Shown: positions 24,728-33,821, counted from the first letter of the stretch. The stretch: DNA of 64,000 nt from Bacillota bacterium (GCA_023404715.1 JAEYAR010000117.1:1-64000); one strand, 5' to 3'. Translations and numbers: made by a program. Notes: a model not told the origin generated them from the sequence alone.

Positions 24728-24756
24728 ATTATACCATGAAAGGCGGGCGGATGCAA
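24728..24756 (-). promoter_or_regulatory. Promoter of the MATE gene
   Basis: TTGCAT (24751-24756) and TATAAT (24728-24733) are 17 bases apart on the minus strand, with an added TGG before the -10. The predicted transcript leader is about 110 bases. Confidence 0.75.
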
Positions 24757-24813
24757 GCGTACCCCGCGCATCCTTTTCATCATGAAATCCCGCGCCCATC
24801 TTGACGAAGGACA

Positions 24814-25374
24814 TCACACGCCGATCTCCCAAATGCCGATTAGGATGAGCAATAGGCAGGCGGCCCGCTCCAGCCAGGGACCGGATAAAAGCCGGCTGCC
24901 GCGCCTTCCGATCCGGTTGCCCAGCCCGACACAGGCGAGGCTGAACACGCCTGTCACCAGCGCGACCCCCGCCGCGCTCAGGCCCGTCATGCCCGCGGCA
25001 AAGGCCGCGGCCAGGCAATTGGCCGCGAGCGCCAGGGCGACGGTCAACGTCTCCCGCCAGGAGAGCGGCTGCGGTCCGCCGGGCACGGCAGGGCAGCCGG
25101 GCTCTTCCTCGCGGCGCCCCGGGCGCCTGATCATCAGCGGCCCCGCGCCCAGCAAAATGAGCAGCACGCCCCCCATGACGTTCGGAATGCGCCCGAGGGA
25201 TGTACAAAACGACGCCGCATAGCAACAGATGAAGGACGCGACGCCAGAAAAAAGCGCGATGACGATATTCTTTGACGGTTCAATGCGCTTGCCCTGAAAC
25301 CCCATGCTCATACCGATGATGAAGTTATCCAGATTGGTGGCTACGCCCAGCAGCAGCACCGAGAATATGTGCAT
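24814..25374 (-). CDS. MntP/YtaF-family membrane protein
   Basis: The 186 residues hold six hydrophobic helices in two similar halves. The first half begins HIFSVLLLGVATNLDNFIIG, with the conserved Asp of the MntP family in NLDN; the second half has LALAANCLAAAFAAG in the equivalent place, with Asn instead of Asp. YtaF (a sporulation membrane protein) and MntP (Mn2+ efflux) share this fold, and the NLDN start resembles YtaF more. The ribosome site GGGAGGTG is the descending arm of a hairpin and a T6 run lies between it and the ATG, an unusual arrangement. Confidence 0.75.
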   Translation of the reverse strand: MHIFSVLLLGVATNLDNFIIGMSMGFQGKRIEPSKNIVIALFSGVASFICCYAASFCTSLGRIPNVMGGVLLILLGAGPLMIRRPGRREEEPGCPAVPGGPQPLSWRETLTVALALAANCLAAAFAAGMTGLSAAGVALVTGVFSLACVGLGNRIGRRGSRLLSGPWLERAACLLLILIGIWEIGV

Positions 25375-25375
25375 G

Positions 25376-25421
25376 AAAAAAGCACCTCCCGTTTCACCCT
25401 ATGCGGGTGAAAGCGGGAGGT
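25376..25421 (-). terminator. Terminator hairpin whose arm contains the ribosome site of the MntP-like gene
   Basis: ACCTCCCG-TTTCACC and GGTGAAA-g-CGGGAGGT arms (about 15 bp, one bulge, on the plus strand) are followed on the minus strand by T6 and, one base later, the ATG. The minus-strand 3' arm reads GAAACGGGAGGTGC and is the only ribosome site for the next gene. Confidence 0.75.
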
Positions 25422-25642
25422 TCCAGACTGTCGACAAACCTATCGAAGTCAGACAGACCAAAAGCCGTCTGCAAGACTGTATTCGTATCCGACGGCTTTG
25501 CCGGCGGGGCGGGGATTTTTCCGCAGCAAAATGCCATTTTGCGGAGGAAAAAGTCACCCGTAAACTCGACAAAGTGGCAGACGCCACTTTGTCGACACGC
25601 AGACACCTCCCGTTTCACCCTATGCGGGTGAAAGCGGGAGGT
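25384..25642 (-). repeat. Structured repeat copy B with duplicated terminator hairpin
   Basis: The core is about 25422-25604 and its flanks are two identical 38-base copies of a terminator hairpin (25384-25421 and 25605-25642). As in copy A, only the distal copy on the transcribed strand has a T-run. The core ends in GTCGACAAA-type inverted repeats (25431-25437 and 25588-25596) and contains the same three hairpins as copy A, with differences in loops (GTAC versus AGAC, ACA versus GCC) and one T-G to C-G change in a stem. That pattern suggests selection on structure. Confidence 0.85.
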
Positions 25643-25666
25643 GCGCATTTCATCTGTTGGGCGCGT

Positions 25667-27376
25667 TTACAGGCCCGCCGCAGCGATCTCGGCCGCGTAA
25701 CGTCCGCTGTTCGCGGCGAACGACACGCCGATGCCCACGCCCGGATACTGGCGGGTAAACGCGTTGCCCGCGATCAGCTCGCCGGCGGCGTAAAGGCCAG
25801 CGATAACCTCGCCCTCGCCGTCCAACACCTGCAGGTTGTCGTTCACCTCGATGCCCGGGATGGTGCCGAACGTGCGTAGCGTCACCTTCTCGACGTAAAA
25901 GGGCGCCTTTTCGACCGGGGTCGCCTTGTCGGCCGCCAGGTCGTATTCCGGCGTGGCGATGGCCTCGCCCTCGCCTGCGGCCTTGTTATAGGCCTCTACG
26001 GTCTTCAGCAGCTTCTGCGCGTCGATGCCGTTGTCCTCGGCCAGCGCCTCCAGCGTGTCGTATTGCTTGACGTAGCCCTTTTCGATCTTGTCTTCCAGTG
26101 TCTTCGTGTCCGCATAGCTCGCATCCGCGATCAGGAAGGCCGCGCCGTCCTGTTGTTGGGAAACCGCGCGCTGTACGACGTACTTGGGCTCCGCCTCTCC
26201 AATGAAGCGCTCGCCCGCTAGATTGACCAGGAAGTTGACGTCGATGAGGTTCGAGCCGTCCGGCGCGACGATGGACCCCATGCTGCCGTCGCCCACGACC
26301 CGGGTGCCGAAGGGGCGCGTCAGCGTGATGCCGTCGCCCGTAGCGCCCGCATTGGCGGACGTGAAGCCGTCGGCAAACGCGGGCAGATACGCCGCCATCA
26401 GCTCGGGATTGCTGCCAAAGCCGCCGGTCGCCAGGATTACGGCCTTCGCGCGGATCTCATAGCGTTGCTCGCGATCCGCGGCGATGACGCCCGCGACCTT
26501 TCCGTCCTCGACGATCAGCTCTTCCGCCTTCGTCGCCATGCGCAGGTCGAACGCGTTCTCCTCGACATAGCTGTTCAGGAACTCGCCGAAGCTCTTGCCG
26601 CGCTCTTCGGTGCGGATGGCGTACACCTTGTCGGAATACTTGCTCGACGCCTCGGTCTCCTGGGTAAAGGGCGTGCCGTATTCGATCAGGCGCTCTAGCA
26701 ACACGTCGGATTTAGCATAGATCTTTTCGATCAGGTCCGTACGCACCTGCGTTCCGGAGGTATAGGCGAACAGGTCCGCAAAATCCTGGGTCGTGCTCTC
26801 TACGCCGTCGCGCGCATGGTACACGGAGCCGATGCCCGCGATCGCGCCGCCGGATGCCGGCAGCGAGCCGCTGACCATGTCCAGCTTCTCCAGGACGATA
26901 AAGTTTACGTCCGGGTTGTTCTCCTTGAGCTCATACGCGGCCATCAGGCCGGAGATACCGGCCCCGACGATGACGATGTCGGTCTCCACCCTCTCGCCTT
27001 CTCTGAGCTCCATCTCTTCCTTCACCGCCTTGAACGCGTCGATGTCGGCGCCCGCCTGAATCAGCGCGGCCTCGGCCGCCGCCAGGATCGCCTCGCTGGT
27101 GATCGTAGCGCCCGCGACGGTGTCCACGGTCAGGCTCTGTTCCTCTACGATGCGCGCGGGGATGGTCTCGATCGCCATGTCGCCGATGCCGGGGGTTTCG
27201 TTGTGCTCGCCCACGGCGACGTTCGTGATCTTGCCGTCCTCGTAAGATACGGTGACGTATACGTCCCCGCCCATGCCCGGTGCGGAGGCGGTGTAATCCT
27301 CCGCCATCGCGCCGGCGTTCACGCCCAGCATTGCGCATGCGCAAAGCGCTGCCAGTGCTTTCTTGAAATGGTTCAC
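25667..27376 (-). CDS. Secreted FMN/FAD fumarate-reductase-like flavoprotein
   Basis: A signal peptide (residues 1-25, ending NAGAMA) precedes an FMN-binding domain with the flavinylation motif DTVAGATITSEA, where Thr would carry covalent FMN. From about residue 110 there is a flavocytochrome-c/fumarate-reductase FAD domain: VIVGAGISGLMAAYEL, GGAIAGIGS, ILATGGFGSNPELM and the terminal PGVGIGVSFAANSGRYAA. Secreted reductases of this architecture accept electrons outside the membrane in extracellular or anaerobic respiration in Gram-positives. The start is taken as GTG 27376, seven bases after AGGAGG; ATG 27382 is too close to it. The electron acceptor is unknown. Confidence 0.85.
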   Translation of the reverse strand: MNHFKKALAALCACAMLGVNAGAMAEDYTASAPGMGGDVYVTVSYEDGKITNVAVGEHNETPGIGDMAIETIPARIVEEQSLTVDTVAGATITSEAILAAAEAALIQAGADIDAFKAVKEEMELREGERVETDIVIVGAGISGLMAAYELKENNPDVNFIVLEKLDMVSGSLPASGGAIAGIGSVYHARDGVESTTQDFADLFAYTSGTQVRTDLIEKIYAKSDVLLERLIEYGTPFTQETEASSKYSDKVYAIRTEERGKSFGEFLNSYVEENAFDLRMATKAEELIVEDGKVAGVIAADREQRYEIRAKAVILATGGFGSNPELMAAYLPAFADGFTSANAGATGDGITLTRPFGTRVVGDGSMGSIVAPDGSNLIDVNFLVNLAGERFIGEAEPKYVVQRAVSQQQDGAAFLIADASYADTKTLEDKIEKGYVKQYDTLEALAEDNGIDAQKLLKTVEAYNKAAGEGEAIATPEYDLAADKATPVEKAPFYVEKVTLRTFGTIPGIEVNDNLQVLDGEGEVIAGLYAAGELIAGNAFTRQYPGVGIGVSFAANSGRYAAEIAAAGL

Positions 27377-27412
27377 TTGCATTCCTCCTTGTTCCATAGG
27401 GATACGGCGCTC

Positions 27413-27441
27413 ATTATAGCAAATCATCTGTGTGCAGTCAA
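27413..27441 (-). promoter_or_regulatory. Promoter of the flavoprotein gene
   Basis: TTGACT (27436-27441), 17 bases, TATAAT (27413-27418) on the minus strand, with a leader of about 35 bases to the GTG start. Confidence 0.8.
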
Positions 27442-27542
27442 CGCCATTATATGGGCACATAGTGCATATTTCCATTTCTTCTGTGGCAAGAACATGGAGC
27501 GATGCCATTTCCATCCATCCGCGCATGGCGGCGCGCTTGACG

Positions 27543-29594
27543 CTACAGCGCCATGGCCGTAGCCCTTTCGGCGGGCACCGTCAGGGTGATTTTACGCCCG
27601 TCCGCGCCTGTAAGGGTCACAATCTGATCCTCGCCCGTGGGATTCCACAGCGTAAAGGCCATGCCCCCTTGGGCGCTGCGCCAGGCCTTGGCGTACACCC
27701 GCGCGTTGTCGGATGTAAATCCTTCGGTATCCACGAAGGTACCGCGTAGGATATAGTCGGCGTACTTTGTGTACAGGCTGTTGAGCTGCTTCAAATAGGC
27801 TGCGTAGGCGGGAATATCGCTGAGCGATCCGCAGCAGCGATAGATCGTCATATCGAAGCGAAGCCCCAAGAGGAATGAATACCCAGACATCGCCAGGTAA
27901 TGGTTTTCATCCTCCCCGCACTCCCTGTTGGTCATCACCAGCTCGGGAAACGTATAGCGGTACATCTCCAGCAGCATCTCGTCGTCGCGGGCTGCTTGCA
28001 GATCCCCTGCCGTCTTGGGGTCGAGCAGCCGGCGGTCAGGGGTGCTGTTGCTGCCGTGGGCCACGTCCATGGATTGGCCGAAGATATCCACATTGTGCTC
28101 CATGAGGATGACCTTGTCCTCCCCAAACGTCTTTACGTATGCCCGCAACCCGGCTAAGTTTTCCGCCTTATGCTCGTGCGAATGGCTTGGCTTTGCGTGC
28201 GTATGTCCCTCGGCGTAGCAAAAGTAGGGCTTCAGGCCGCCCAGGTCGTACAGGACGCCGTCCGCTCCCGCCTCCATGCACACCTTGGCCGCCCACTTCA
28301 TCTTTTCCTGCCAAGCGGGGGCCCCAGGACACGCCAGGTACATGGGCATGGGCGGGTTGGCGATCTTGCGGTAAGTGCCCTCGCCGCAGTATGTCTCGGA
28401 GAAGGGGATCTCCTGGCGCCATATGGAGCGCAGGGTCACCTGATCGCCCCCCTCCTCCCGATAGTAACGGCTCTGGCGGTCGATGAGGGCGTAGCTGAGA
28501 AACATGAGTACCCGGCCGCCCTTCCCGTGTACGTAGTCGATGCCCTCTCTCAGCTTCTTTATCCCGCCCATGCGCTCGTCCACCTCATAGTCCGGCCACA
28601 TGCGGGCAAAGCCGCCGCTCTCCCACCCCAGCAGATACAGCGTCTTGAAGCCCGCCGCCTCCAGTTCGTCGTATAGCGCGGGAATCTGCGCAAAATCCCA
28701 ATTGGTTTCGCAATGGTGCTGCTTGAAGATCAGGCGCAGCCAGCCGGTCATATCCTGACACCATGCGGGCCGCTTGGGGGGCGTAAAGCCGCCTTCCGTA
28801 TCCATCCACGCGCGGTACAGCTTTGCGCCCGCGTGCCAATCCCCCAGGTGCGGGTAGAAGTCAAGGGCCTGGCCCGACCAGCTTTCCCCCGCCTCCAGCA
28901 TGGGATAGCGGATGAACCCAAAGCGCAGCACGTTCAGTTTCACATCCCGCTCGATGTGCAGGCATAGGGCCTGGCGCGTTATATCCTCCGCGCCGCAGTA
29001 CAATCCCTCTTCCCTGTTATACCAGTCGTACCACTGCATGGAGGCGGTCCCCCCTTGGTACAGCGCGTCCATGTCCGTATGGAACTGATCGTGGCGTTCG
29101 TATTTGCGAAAGCCCGCATAGGTGGACAGATCCGCATAGGCCGGGTTTCGCACCCGGCGGCCCAGATCGCGCGGCCAGGCGATATAATCGTTCTCCGGGT
29201 CGCCCGAAAGCGCGCGGGCACCGGACACGGGGGTCAACTGCAGCTCCACCAGCTGCACGCGTGGATCCCGGTTCGCTAGGTCCGCCGTGACCTGTAGCCC
29301 CTTGTCCGTCATGCGCAAATGTAGCGTCAGCTCCGCGTCGATTTGTCCGTCCTCCCAGCGCAGGCCCTCGTAGCGCAGCGTAATTTCATCCGCATTCCTA
29401 GTGGCGATGAACGACTGGTTGTCCGCCCAGATGGGCGCCTCGACCCGCTCGGTGCCATGGACGGCGCAAATCAGCTTCCAAAGGGCGCCTGGGGTATGGA
29501 TGTACTCGTGGCAGGTATACCGGTTGTAGAAGGATGCACAACGCCCGCAGGCATCGACGGCGAAGCGTAGGGCCTTCCCCTCCAGACAAAACAT
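27543..29594 (-). CDS. DUF6259-type putative glycoside hydrolase
   Basis: The 683-residue product has an N-terminal beta-sandwich-like region (1-270) and a TIM-barrel-like region with strands such as FKTLYLLGWESGGFARMWPD, GGRVLMFLSYALID and GADGVLYDLGG. That pattern is like alpha-galactosidase-clan enzymes. I associate it with DUF6259 proteins of gut bacteria, by memory. There is no signal peptide, so it should act on imported oligosaccharide. The ATG follows GGAGGT by six bases. It lies downstream of the membrane AraC regulator and faces away from the sugar operon. Substrate unknown; the conserved Asp in YDLGG is a candidate nucleophile. Confidence 0.65.
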   Translation of the reverse strand: MFCLEGKALRFAVDACGRCASFYNRYTCHEYIHTPGALWKLICAVHGTERVEAPIWADNQSFIATRNADEITLRYEGLRWEDGQIDAELTLHLRMTDKGLQVTADLANRDPRVQLVELQLTPVSGARALSGDPENDYIAWPRDLGRRVRNPAYADLSTYAGFRKYERHDQFHTDMDALYQGGTASMQWYDWYNREEGLYCGAEDITRQALCLHIERDVKLNVLRFGFIRYPMLEAGESWSGQALDFYPHLGDWHAGAKLYRAWMDTEGGFTPPKRPAWCQDMTGWLRLIFKQHHCETNWDFAQIPALYDELEAAGFKTLYLLGWESGGFARMWPDYEVDERMGGIKKLREGIDYVHGKGGRVLMFLSYALIDRQSRYYREEGGDQVTLRSIWRQEIPFSETYCGEGTYRKIANPPMPMYLACPGAPAWQEKMKWAAKVCMEAGADGVLYDLGGLKPYFCYAEGHTHAKPSHSHEHKAENLAGLRAYVKTFGEDKVILMEHNVDIFGQSMDVAHGSNSTPDRRLLDPKTAGDLQAARDDEMLLEMYRYTFPELVMTNRECGEDENHYLAMSGYSFLLGLRFDMTIYRCCGSLSDIPAYAAYLKQLNSLYTKYADYILRGTFVDTEGFTSDNARVYAKAWRSAQGGMAFTLWNPTGEDQIVTLTGADGRKITLTVPAERATAMAL

Positions 29595-29639
29595 GAAACG
29601 ACCTCCCCTAATATATCGCAATTTGGTTTTCTGCGCCTC

Positions 29640-29668
29640 ATTATAAAAAGCCGGCTGTGCGCCGGCAA
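29640..29668 (-). promoter_or_regulatory. Terminator of the AraC gene overlapping a promoter for the DUF6259 gene
   Basis: GCCGGC/GCCGGC arms (29650-29666) followed by TTTTT on the minus strand form a terminator. The same bases hold TTGCCG (29663-29668), a 17-base spacer and TATAAT (29640-29645), so one gene's terminator is embedded in the next gene's promoter. Confidence 0.6.
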
Positions 29669-29725
29669 GAGGAGATATGGTAAAGGGAATGGAAGAACCA
29701 AAAGGGCGGGCCGTCCCGGCGTATT

Positions 29726-31855
29726 TTACGGCTGTTTGCGCATCGCCAACGGCGTTTCGGCAAAGCGGCGCTTGTAGGCCTTGTGAAACGAGTTGGGCGC
29801 CGCATAGCCGCAGCTTTCTGAGATCTCCTGTACGGTCAAATCCGTTTCCCGCAGCATTTGTCGGGCTTTGTCCATGCGGGCGTCCTCTACATAAGAGGAG
29901 AATGTCTTGCCCGCCGCCGCGTGCAGCCGCTTTTGCAGCGTAGGGGCGGAAATGTGGAATTCCTCCGTGACCATGTTGATGCACAGCAGGGGATTGCCCA
30001 GGTTGGCGTCGATAAAGGCCAACACGCTCTCGTCAAAATCCCGGCTCATCTCCTTGCGCTGCAGGGCGATGCGCTGGGCGATATCCTCAAAGCAGCGGGG
30101 CAGGTCCCTTTGCAGCAGCTTGGCCGCCTGGCCCTTCTTAAATGAGGGAACTGGGATATCGCTTAAATCACAGGTGGTTTCCAGCTTGATCATCACCAAC
30201 ATCGAGGCCAGCAGACGATGGGTATATTCGGTAAGGAAATAATCATCAACCGTAAGCAAAGGACGCGCGCAGTCCTCCAGCAGGATCAGGGCCGCCTTGG
30301 CGTCGCCTCCGCTCAACGCCATATACATGCTTTGCAGCTGTTGTAGGGATAGGGGCGGCTTCTCCCGGCGGACCACCGCGCCCGCGCCCATGGATAGGCT
30401 GCTTTCATATTCCAATTGCTGATAGGCCTCCGAAAGAGAGGCGGGGTCTTCATAGGGCTCTCCGACGACGAAACTGAAAAGCATCCCATACCGAAGCCGC
30501 ATGTCTTCCCGCAGTGTCGCCAGGGCCTGATCCGCTACGCCATAGGGTAAGATGAGCAACAGCGTGTCCCCGTCTATGGGGAGGAGGATGGCCTGGGGCA
30601 GCTCCCGCTGCAGACACTCTGTGAATAAAAGGGTCACCTGCATGGCGTCCGCCTCCACGTCCTCCTGGGGAGCGTACTGCCCCAGGGCCAGCTGCCAGCG
30701 GGCCGGAAATTGAGGATAGGAAGCGCAAAAAGCCCTGCGGGCCTCTTCGTCGTACAGGCCCCGGTACAGCGCCCGCTCCAGGGTGTGAACGCGCAGATTC
30801 TCCGCCTGGGCGGCGATGATGTCCTCGTAATTGCTCAGCCGGGTATCCAGCCCGCGGATTCCCTCCGCCAGATTCGCCGCGGCGGCCCGGCCCGTTCCCT
30901 CGGCAGACAGGTGCTTTGAGCTGAGGAGGGCCGCCACTGCCCGGTTCAGGGGCCGGACGGCCGCCATCGCGCAGACGATCACCCACACGGCGGTCGCAAA
31001 AAGAACCACCGCGAGAAAGACATTCACCAAGGCGTGCAATTTGTCCAAGTCCTGGTCGATGTAACTACCGGGGATGGCTACGCTCACCTGAAGATCCATG
31101 GCGTCGGAAGCGGCCGTGACCACCTCGTGCGCCTCCTGCGGCGCCTGTCCGCCGGCCGCGATCAGCGTATCCCCCTGTGTGATGGTAATCCGGCCGGAGG
31201 AGAGCACGCCCTCTTCCGCCATGAGAGAGAGCACCGTTTTCACGGGAAAGGTAGCAAAGAAATAGATGTCGTGGATCGTGGACCACCGCCAGGCCACGGT
31301 AAAGGCCTCATAATGGCCGTAATCCGCCGAATAAAACTGTTGGACAGGCAATATACAGCGCGCTTCTTGAAACTGCTGCAGGTACGCCTCGACGCTCAAT
31401 CCCTCGCAGGCGAAAAACAGATGCTGCCGCAAAGCATCCCGCTTATAGTAAATGCGTCTGCGGGTAAACAACAGGTCGTCTCCCTGCGAAACGCCCGCAT
31501 CCGCCACCGCATCGTAGGGTACCAGGTAGGTGCTCACGATGCTGCGTAAGGCGCTGAGCACCGCCGGATCTGTATCGGCGTTCAGATAGCTGATGGCGCG
31601 GTATCGCTCGTCTCCGTTGAGTAGGATCTGCAAATTGCTTAGCGCGGTGAGCGATGTATCCAAAGAGCGCAGGCCGTCCTCAAGCTTCTGCTGATAGTAC
31701 TCCACTGCGTTTCTACGGGTGATTGTTCGGATGTACAGATAACAGGGAATATAAAACAGGCTGGAAAGCAGCGCAAAGATCAAAAAAAGGCTAGCCATGC
31801 GCAACGCGTTTCGACGGGCAGCCTTCGGCATTCCTTTAAGCTGTTTGATTTTCAA
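29726..31855 (-). CDS. Membrane-anchored AraC-family sensor-regulator
   Basis: The start is TTG, five bases after AAAGGGGTG. Membrane helices lie at about residues 20-42 and 275-300 and enclose an extracellular sensor region of 230 residues, resembling Cache-type sensors. The C-terminal 100 residues form two AraC helix-turn-helix motifs: EEFHISAPTLQKRLHAAAG and VQEISESCGYAAPNSFHKAY. Such one-protein receptors sense a ligand outside and bind DNA while tethered. It is divergent from the sugar operon and most likely activates it. The DUF6259 gene follows it. Confidence 0.85.
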   Translation of the reverse strand: MKIKQLKGMPKAARRNALRMASLFLIFALLSSLFYIPCYLYIRTITRRNAVEYYQQKLEDGLRSLDTSLTALSNLQILLNGDERYRAISYLNADTDPAVLSALRSIVSTYLVPYDAVADAGVSQGDDLLFTRRRIYYKRDALRQHLFFACEGLSVEAYLQQFQEARCILPVQQFYSADYGHYEAFTVAWRWSTIHDIYFFATFPVKTVLSLMAEEGVLSSGRITITQGDTLIAAGGQAPQEAHEVVTAASDAMDLQVSVAIPGSYIDQDLDKLHALVNVFLAVVLFATAVWVIVCAMAAVRPLNRAVAALLSSKHLSAEGTGRAAAANLAEGIRGLDTRLSNYEDIIAAQAENLRVHTLERALYRGLYDEEARRAFCASYPQFPARWQLALGQYAPQEDVEADAMQVTLLFTECLQRELPQAILLPIDGDTLLLILPYGVADQALATLREDMRLRYGMLFSFVVGEPYEDPASLSEAYQQLEYESSLSMGAGAVVRREKPPLSLQQLQSMYMALSGGDAKAALILLEDCARPLLTVDDYFLTEYTHRLLASMLVMIKLETTCDLSDIPVPSFKKGQAAKLLQRDLPRCFEDIAQRIALQRKEMSRDFDESVLAFIDANLGNPLLCINMVTEEFHISAPTLQKRLHAAAGKTFSSYVEDARMDKARQMLRETDLTVQEISESCGYAAPNSFHKAYKRRFAETPLAMRKQP

Positions 31856-32174
31856 CCGAGCACCCCTTTCAAGGCGGGATCAAAACGATCCATTCTTCCA
31901 TAGCATAGGCTGCGAGGAGAGGAACAGACCCCAACAAAAACTCGCGGCGCTTATTGTTATTATAGTACAGCGCTCTCCTTTTTTCAATCATTCCGCCGAG
32001 ACCGGAAGTGTATATTTCAAAAAGCATGGAAATTCGAAAAAAATTCTGACCTTTTTGGCCGTTTCCATCCATTTTTCCAATTTTACATTGGCGCATTTGC
32101 CAATTTTCCTCTATACTCAAGTCATCACAGAGCGGCCCCGACGCCGCCGAAAGATCGAAAGGGAGCGTGAAATC
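31856..32174. promoter_or_regulatory. Divergent control region of the sugar locus
   Basis: On the minus strand TTGAAA (31982-31987), 17 bases, TATAAT (31959-31964) serves the AraC gene with a leader of about 100 bases. On the plus strand TTGGCG (32088-32093), 18 bases, TATACT (32112-32117) serves the solute-binding gene. The inverted repeat TTGGC-N6-GCCAA (32088-32103) overlaps the latter -35 and is a candidate AraC or repressor site. The space between the two promoters is AT-rich and carries no gene. Confidence 0.75.
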
Positions 32175-33806
32175 ATGAAGAGACTCACCGCGACTTTCCT
32201 ATGCCTTGCCCTGCTGCTCGGTTGCACAGGCACGGCTGTCGTAGCCGAGACGGCCGAAAAGACGCCGCTGACCGTCTGGGTGCCTGAAAACCTGCGTATC
32301 GAAGACTACGAGACCAACCACATGACCCGCCTGCTTGAGGAGCAAGGCAACCTGGATTTAACCTTTGTGACCCAACCCTCGGGCAGCGACTACGTCACCA
32401 AGATCAACATGGCCCTGACCGCCGGCAATGTGGCGGACCTGCCCGACGTCATCGTCTGCGAGAACGGCAAGTTCAAGGATTCTCACATTTGGGACTGGGC
32501 CCAGGCAGGCACGATTCTCCCCCTTACCGATTACTACGACGACCCTGCGCTGGCGGTAAACATCGACAAAGCCATCGCGCGAACGGCCTCGGATTATCCC
32601 AAGCAGATCACATCTCCCGACGGAAACATCTACGGCGTGGCGACCCTAAACCAGTCCTACGGCAACGAGTATCCCGACAAGATGTGGTATTCCCGCTCCT
32701 GGCTGGAGGCGCTGGGCGAGAAGGAACCCACCACCACCGAGGAGTTCTATCAGCTGCTCAAAAAGGTCAAGGAAACCGATCTGAACGGCAACGGCAAGGC
32801 GGACGAGATCGGCCTGGTCGGCCTGTTCAAGACCAACGAGCTTTACAAGGGCTGGTTCAACTATCTGATGAACGCCTTTGTGTACGCCGGCGACAAGTAT
32901 TTCCGCACCGTGAACGACGGCGTCGTGGGCGTAGCCTACAATACCCCCGAATGGAAGGAAGGCCTCAAGTATATCCGCAGGCTCTTTGAGGAAGGCCTGA
33001 TCGCCTCCGAAACCCTGACCATGGACGCGGAACAGTTCAAGGCCCTGATGAACGCCGAGGAGCAGGTGGTCTTCTCCATGAACTATTACGCGCCGGACAT
33101 GCTTGACGCCAACGGCCCCCGGGTTACCGAATACCAGTACCTAGCGCCCCTCGAAGGGCCTGAGGGCGTAAAATACGCCTCCTATACGAAGTCCGTAGCC
33201 AATACCACATTCATCGTCACCGCCAACTGCAAAAATCCTGAGGCGGCCTTCCGCTTGGGCGATCTGATGAGCAGCGAAGAGATCGGCATCACCCAGCGTT
33301 GGGGCGCGGAGGGTTCCGAATGGGACTATATCGCCAACGTGCCCAACCCCGATAACTACGTGGCCTCCGTCCCCTCCTTCCCCATTTCCATCGTAACCTA
33401 CCACGACGCTCTCTTCTGGGGCGGCACCGAACTGACGAACGCCTCGTGGCGTCAGGCAGGCCCCTATGTGCGGCATTACGGCATTGCCAGCGGCGTGGGC
33501 ATCGATCCCGCTACCACAGAGCAATACACCATCATCCTCAACGAAGCGTGGGATCTATATCAGCAGGGCGGCCATAACCCCGCCGAGACCATCCCCAAGC
33601 TGATCTACACCACCGACGAATCCGACCAGACCTATGAAATCCGCAGCAATCTGGAAGCGTTTGTGATGGAGCAGACGGCCTCCTTCCTGATGGGCAATCA
33701 GGATATCGACGCCGGTTGGGACGCCTACGTGGCCGAACTGGAAAACATCGGCCTATCCGCTTTCCTTGAAGTGGAGCAGGCGGTTTACGACCGGATGTAC
33801 AAGTAA
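32175..33806 (+). CDS. Sugar ABC transporter solute-binding lipoprotein
   Basis: The signal peptide MKRLTATFLCLALLLGC has a lipobox LLGC, so the mature 527 residues are lipid-anchored. The body is a large family-1/LipO-like binding protein: TPLTVWVPENLRI, NVADLPDVIVCENGKF, GLFKTNELYKGWFNYL, MNYYAPDM. Its length, over 500 residues, and its pairing with LplB/YtcP-type permeases are typical of oligosaccharide importers. The ATG follows AAGGGAG by nine bases; the long upstream open frame lies in the promoter region and is not coding. It delivers the ligand to the permeases encoded next. Confidence 0.9.
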   Translation: MKRLTATFLCLALLLGCTGTAVVAETAEKTPLTVWVPENLRIEDYETNHMTRLLEEQGNLDLTFVTQPSGSDYVTKINMALTAGNVADLPDVIVCENGKFKDSHIWDWAQAGTILPLTDYYDDPALAVNIDKAIARTASDYPKQITSPDGNIYGVATLNQSYGNEYPDKMWYSRSWLEALGEKEPTTTEEFYQLLKKVKETDLNGNGKADEIGLVGLFKTNELYKGWFNYLMNAFVYAGDKYFRTVNDGVVGVAYNTPEWKEGLKYIRRLFEEGLIASETLTMDAEQFKALMNAEEQVVFSMNYYAPDMLDANGPRVTEYQYLAPLEGPEGVKYASYTKSVANTTFIVTANCKNPEAAFRLGDLMSSEEIGITQRWGAEGSEWDYIANVPNPDNYVASVPSFPISIVTYHDALFWGGTELTNASWRQAGPYVRHYGIASGVGIDPATTEQYTIILNEAWDLYQQGGHNPAETIPKLIYTTDESDQTYEIRSNLEAFVMEQTASFLMGNQDIDAGWDAYVAELENIGLSAFLEVEQAVYDRMYK

Positions 33807-33821
33807 GCGCAGCCCCACTCA

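Noticed and set aside
31797..32174. N-terminal extension of the sugar-binding lipoprotein
   Set aside because: It would translate the divergent promoter region and bury the lipoprotein signal peptide 126 residues inside the product.
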